Of a stretch of DNA of 64,000 bases, positions 60,922 through 64,000 are shown one piece after another. The translations under genes and the position numbers were made by a program. The notes under the pieces are model-generated. The model did no database searches. It was not told the DNA's origin and worked only from the letters and a program-made list of their open reading frames with translations. Each line of letters opens with the position of its first letter. Position 1 is the first letter of the stretch. This DNA is from Pseudomonas sp. ICMP 561 (GTDB taxonomy: Bacteria > Pseudomonadota > Gammaproteobacteria > Pseudomonadales > Pseudomonadaceae), in contig NZ_LKBT01000013.1 of the NCBI RefSeq assembly GCF_002699985.1, positions 13,447-77,446 on the forward strand, in the 5' to 3' direction.

Positions 60922-61809
60922 TTAGCCCTTGAAGGCAGGCTCCTCCAAGCCTTTGATTCCGGGTCTCAGGGCAAAGACGCCACCGGCCAGTGGCTGGTCG
61001 CTGATGTCGCCACCGGGACGAATCGAGGTCACGAACAGCGTGTCCAGATTCGATCCGCCGAAGGCGCACATAGTGGGTTTCTTCACCGGCACAACCAGTG
61101 ACTGGTCAAGCTTGCCAGTCGGTGTGAAGCGGTGAATCAGCCCCGCATCATTGCCGCAGATCCAGTAGCAGCCTTCGGCATCGACCGCTGCGCCATCAGG
61201 GCGGCCCAGATAGTGGTTCATGTCCACGAAGAGGCGGCGGTTGTGGGGCGTGCCGCTGTCGGTGTCGTAATCGAACGCCCAGATCTTTTGCACGCTGGGG
61301 TGCGAGTCGGACAAGTACATGGTCTTGCCGTCCGGGCTGAACGCCAGGCCGTTGGGTACGATGAAGTCAGTGAGTTGTGCCGTGAGCGCTTCGCTCTGGC
61401 CTGCGCTGTAACGATACATCGCGCCGACCGATGCGCCTGCGGCCATGTCCATCAACATGGTGCCGGCCCAGAAGCGGCCCTGGCGATCACAGCGTCCATC
61501 GTTGAAGCGCATGCCAGGCAACGCATGATCGACGCTGGCCAGAGAACGACTGCTCAGGGTGCCGTCGGCGCTTTCGGTCAGCCGATACAGACCGTCTTCC
61601 ATACCGCCAATCCAGTCGCCGTTATCGTAACGAGCGATGCAGGCGAGCATTTGCGGTGCTTTCCAGCTTTGGGTGCTGTCATGGGCCGAGTCCCAGCGAT
61701 GAAGCTTACCCGCCGGGATATCAACCCAATAAAGAGCCTTGTCCCTGGCGCTCCACACCGGGCTTTCACCCGTGGCGTTTTGTGCGTCGAGAATCAATTC
61801 AGCATCCAT
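60922..61809 (-). CDS. SMP-30/gluconolactonase-family lactonase, probable aldarolactonase
   Basis: A 295-residue six-bladed beta-propeller. Metal ligands are expected at the Glu of TGESPVW (about residue 15), the Asn of GLAFSPDG context (VPNGLAF) and the Asp of YLSDSHPSV. The lactonase should open the aldarolactone made by uronate dehydrogenase, encoded just upstream with 35 bases between. Members also include L-arabinolactonase, so the uronate role rests on context. Confidence 0.88.
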   Translation of the reverse strand: MDAELILDAQNATGESPVWSARDKALYWVDIPAGKLHRWDSAHDSTQSWKAPQMLACIARYDNGDWIGGMEDGLYRLTESADGTLSSRSLASVDHALPGMRFNDGRCDRQGRFWAGTMLMDMAAGASVGAMYRYSAGQSEALTAQLTDFIVPNGLAFSPDGKTMYLSDSHPSVQKIWAFDYDTDSGTPHNRRLFVDMNHYLGRPDGAAVDAEGCYWICGNDAGLIHRFTPTGKLDQSLVVPVKKPTMCAFGGSNLDTLFVTSIRPGGDISDQPLAGGVFALRPGIKGLEEPAFKG

Positions 61810-61844
61810 GTCGCCCTGTCCTTTTATTGTTTTTTTATCGGTTC

Positions 61845-62672
61845 TCAGTCGTCGCCGAAGGGGCCTGATGCAACGAAAGCACCACCCTGATAAACCATCG
61901 CCGGGTCGTCAGCAGCAGGCATCGGCTGCGCCTCAACCTTGTCCCGGAAAACTTCCGAGCTGTCCTTGGGGTGGTAGCCGAGGTGGGCGGCGTACCGGTT
62001 ATCCCACCACACGTTGCTGTTGGCGGAAGCACCATAGACGATGGTGTGGCCGACGTTCGGCGCATACAGCGAGCGCTCGATGAGTTGCGTCAGGTCGTCG
62101 AAGCTTAGCCAGGTGCTCATCATTCGGCGGTTTTGCGGTTCCGGGAACGACGAGCCAATGCGGATGCTCACGGTTTCGATGCCGTAGCGGTCGAAATAGA
62201 AGCTGGCCATGTCCTCGCCGTATGATTTGGACAGGCCGTAGTAACTGTCCGGACGGCGAGGGGAGAGCGCGTCGATGGTCTCATCCTGTTTGTAGAAACC
62301 AATGACATGGTTGGAGCTGGCGAAAATAATACGCTTCACGCCATGACGGCGTGCAGCTTCATAGATGTGGAACACGCCGCTGATATTCGCGCCGAGGATA
62401 TCTTCAAACGGACGCTCTACCGAGACGCCGCCGAAATGCAGGATCGCGTCTACACCTTCAACCAGTTGATGAACGGCTTGCTTGTCGGAGAGATCGCAGG
62501 GTTGTACTTCTTCGCTGGCGTCAACGGCGGGGGCCATTTCGCTGATATCGGACAGTCGCAGGACCTTGGCGTAAGGCCGCAGACTTTGTCGCAGAACCTT
62601 GCCCAGACCGCCTGCTGCACCTGTCAGTAGCAGGCGATTGAAGGGAGTTTGGGCGGTATGAGTCGTTGTCAT
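61845..62672 (-). CDS. udh: Uronate dehydrogenase
   Basis: A 275-residue NAD-dependent short-chain dehydrogenase that oxidises D-galacturonate and D-glucuronate to the aldarolactones. The N-terminus FNRLLLTGAAGGLGKVLRQ holds the Rossmann motif; catalytic YGLSKSYGED gives Tyr and Lys, with ASSNHVIGFY as the Ser region. The sequence agrees closely with what I recall of the characterised P. syringae enzyme. AAGGGA lies about eight bases before the ATG. Second gene of the operon after the OprD porin. Confidence 0.92.
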   Translation of the reverse strand: MTTTHTAQTPFNRLLLTGAAGGLGKVLRQSLRPYAKVLRLSDISEMAPAVDASEEVQPCDLSDKQAVHQLVEGVDAILHFGGVSVERPFEDILGANISGVFHIYEAARRHGVKRIIFASSNHVIGFYKQDETIDALSPRRPDSYYGLSKSYGEDMASFYFDRYGIETVSIRIGSSFPEPQNRRMMSTWLSFDDLTQLIERSLYAPNVGHTIVYGASANSNVWWDNRYAAHLGYHPKDSSEVFRDKVEAQPMPAADDPAMVYQGGAFVASGPFGDD

Positions 62673-62802
62673 GAGAGTCCCTTGCCATTCTTATTAATTG
62701 TCATCTGTTGTCGTATGACTTCCGGTGATTATTTGCAGTCGTGTATGGCTTTGTCAACGCGACTTAGGTCGAAATTGTCTGCCGGGTTCGGCGTGGGCTT
62801 TT

Positions 62803-62880
62803 CGTAGGAGCGGCTTTAGCCGCGAGAGCATTTTTCCATTCACCTCTAGAAAAAGCTTCCCGGCTAAAGCCGGTCCTACA
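62803..62880. repeat. REP inverted pair, CTTTAGCCG class
   Basis: CGTAGGAGCGGCTTTAGCCG then CGAGAGCA, and CTTCCCGGCTAAAGCCGGTC then CTACA. Lies between the porin and uronate dehydrogenase genes, so may reduce read-through from the porin. Confidence 0.85.
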
Positions 62881-62897
62881 GGGCCTTCATTCAGGCA

Positions 62898-64000
62898 TTA
62901 AAGCAACGACAGCGGATAGCTGATGAATACCCGGTTTTCGTCGAACTCGTTGGTGCTGAAGTCGCGACGGATGGAAGAGTTGCGCCACCGGAAGTTCAGG
63001 CTCTTGAACGTGCCGCTTTGTACGGTGTACGCCAGTTCTGATTCGCGACCCCATTCCTTGCCATCGGTGATCGCGCCAGTGTGTACGTTGTCACCGCTGA
63101 TGTAACGGTTCATCAGGGTCATGCCGGGGACGCCGAAGATGGCGAAGTCCAGGTCGTGACGCAGCTGCCAGGATTTTTCCTTGGCGTTGTCATAGCTGGC
63201 GTTGTAGCTATCGTTTGCCAGCGTGCCGCCGCTCGTTCCGTTAACCCGGAACCAGCCGTCATCACCGCTGACTTTCTGCAGGCCCACGTACAAGGTGTTG
63301 CCCTTGTATTTGGCAGACAGCAGCGCGTAGGCGGTTTTGTTGTCCAGATCGCCAGCCAGTTTGTTGCCGTCTTCATTACCCCAGAAGTAACCCAGGTTCG
63401 CGCCCAGCGTCACGTCACCAATAGGCTGGCTGTGCAGCACGTTGATGAACTTCTGGTTGTAGATGTCTTCGAGTTGGGCGTACCACAGGCCGACTTGAGT
63501 GCGCTTTTCATTGAAGGCGTATTCACCGCCACCAAAGTTGAAGCGGTCAGACTGGAAAGCGCCCCGACCGTTGAGCGACATGTCTTCCATGCTCGCATCG
63601 TTACGCGGGCTGTTGCCCCTGAACTGACCGCCGTACAGGGTCAGGCCATCGAGTTCTTTGGAGGTAATCTGCCCGCCACGGAACGTCTGTGGCAGCGAAC
63701 GGCCGTCGTCCGAGCGCAGGATTGGCAGAACCGGCATCCACTCACCGACTTTCAATTCAGTTTTGGAAACCTTGGCTTTGGCCGCGACACCCAGGCGTCC
63801 AAAGTCATCGGCCGGACGACCGTCATCGTGGATCGGCAGCAGTTGTGTGCCGCCTGTGCCTTTACCGCCATCGAGTTTCACCGAGTACATGCCCAGAACA
63901 TCGATCCCGAAACCGACTACGCCTTGAGTGAACCCGGATTTGGCATCAAGAATAAAACTTTGTGTCCACTCTTCCGCCTTGCTCTGCGCATTCGCCGGGT
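62898..64000 (-). CDS. OprD-family outer-membrane porin (5' end outside window)
   Basis: About 367 C-terminal residues; the frame is open to the window edge. The fragment begins within the mature N-terminal region (PANAQSKAEEWTQSFILDAK), so only the signal peptide and a few residues are missing. Landmarks are GVVGFGIDVLGMYSVKLDG, YGGQFRGNSPRND and the C-terminal strand RVFISYPLSLL. OprD-family channels admit basic amino acids or small carboxylates; context with uronate dehydrogenase suggests hexuronate entry. Confidence 0.92.
   Translation of the reverse strand, partial: PANAQSKAEEWTQSFILDAKSGFTQGVVGFGIDVLGMYSVKLDGGKGTGGTQLLPIHDDGRPADDFGRLGVAAKAKVSKTELKVGEWMPVLPILRSDDGRSLPQTFRGGQITSKELDGLTLYGGQFRGNSPRNDASMEDMSLNGRGAFQSDRFNFGGGEYAFNEKRTQVGLWYAQLEDIYNQKFINVLHSQPIGDVTLGANLGYFWGNEDGNKLAGDLDNKTAYALLSAKYKGNTLYVGLQKVSGDDGWFRVNGTSGGTLANDSYNASYDNAKEKSWQLRHDLDFAIFGVPGMTLMNRYISGDNVHTGAITDGKEWGRESELAYTVQSGTFKSLNFRWRNSSIRRDFSTNEFDENRVFISYPLSLL

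Overview
The window looks like a chromosomal segment of a high-GC Pseudomonas of the P. syringae/P. fluorescens lineage. Reasons: many Pseudomonas-type REP inverted repeats (motifs GCTTGCCCGCGAT and CTTTAGCCGGG), a REP-associated tyrosine transposase, an OprD-family porin, a uronate dehydrogenase that resembles my recollection of the P. syringae enzyme, and a gmd-rmd pair for GDP-D-rhamnose. This placement is inference; no rRNA or housekeeping marker is present. I saw no tRNA, rRNA, CRISPR array or prophage.

Layout. 1-5.3 kb: the 3' end of an M20 peptidase, then a minus-strand group with a fused permease-ATPase amino-acid ABC transporter, its binding protein, a 2-oxoglutarate/Fe(II)-type oxygenase and a TIM-barrel isomerase-like protein. 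6.0-10 kb: a periplasmic molybdenum hydroxylase (2Fe-2S subunit, Tat-exported large subunit, tri-heme cytochrome c). 10.2-12.2 kb: rmd and gmd. 12.5-15.3 kb: a BdlA-like soluble chemoreceptor and the lytic transglycosylase MltA. 15.6-29.8 kb: a complete cellulose operon in one direction, bcsE-F-G-R-Q-A-B-Z-C, with almost every junction overlapping, preceded by a candidate sigma-54/sigma-70 promoter region. 29.9-37 kb: signalling and toxin-antitoxin genes (single-domain receiver, hipBA behind an AT-rich patch, FixJ-type regulator and PAS histidine kinase, a receiver-CheX-like protein paired with a PAS-GGDEF diguanylate cyclase). 37-39.6 kb: a stand-alone EPSP synthase and a GhrA-type hydroxyacid dehydrogenase.

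39.7-55.6 kb is a long catabolic locus, mostly on the minus strand. It holds an M20 deacylase, a three-subunit FAD/2Fe-2S dehydrogenase of the opine oxidase/HcnABC/D-hydroxyproline dehydrogenase type, a complete dipeptide-type ABC transporter with a Tat-type binding protein, a second FAD amine oxidase, a HAD dehalogenase-like hydrolase and an aldehyde dehydrogenase, with a divergent acetyltransferase and double cupin. It reads as import and oxidation of an N-substituted amino acid or amine whose identity cannot be read from sequence. A REP transposase flanked by near-identical direct repeats sits inside it. 56-64 kb: aldose 1-epimerase and a DMT exporter, then a hexuronate oxidation operon (OprD porin, uronate dehydrogenase, SMP-30 lactonase, three-part TRAP transporter); the porin runs off the right edge.

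The strongest theme is cyclic-di-GMP control of cellulose: BcsA carries a PilZ domain, BcsE carries an RxGD motif, a diguanylate cyclase with intact GGEEF and I-site lies downstream, and a BdlA-like protein lies upstream. The least characterised system is the 39.7-53.8 kb import/oxidation cluster.
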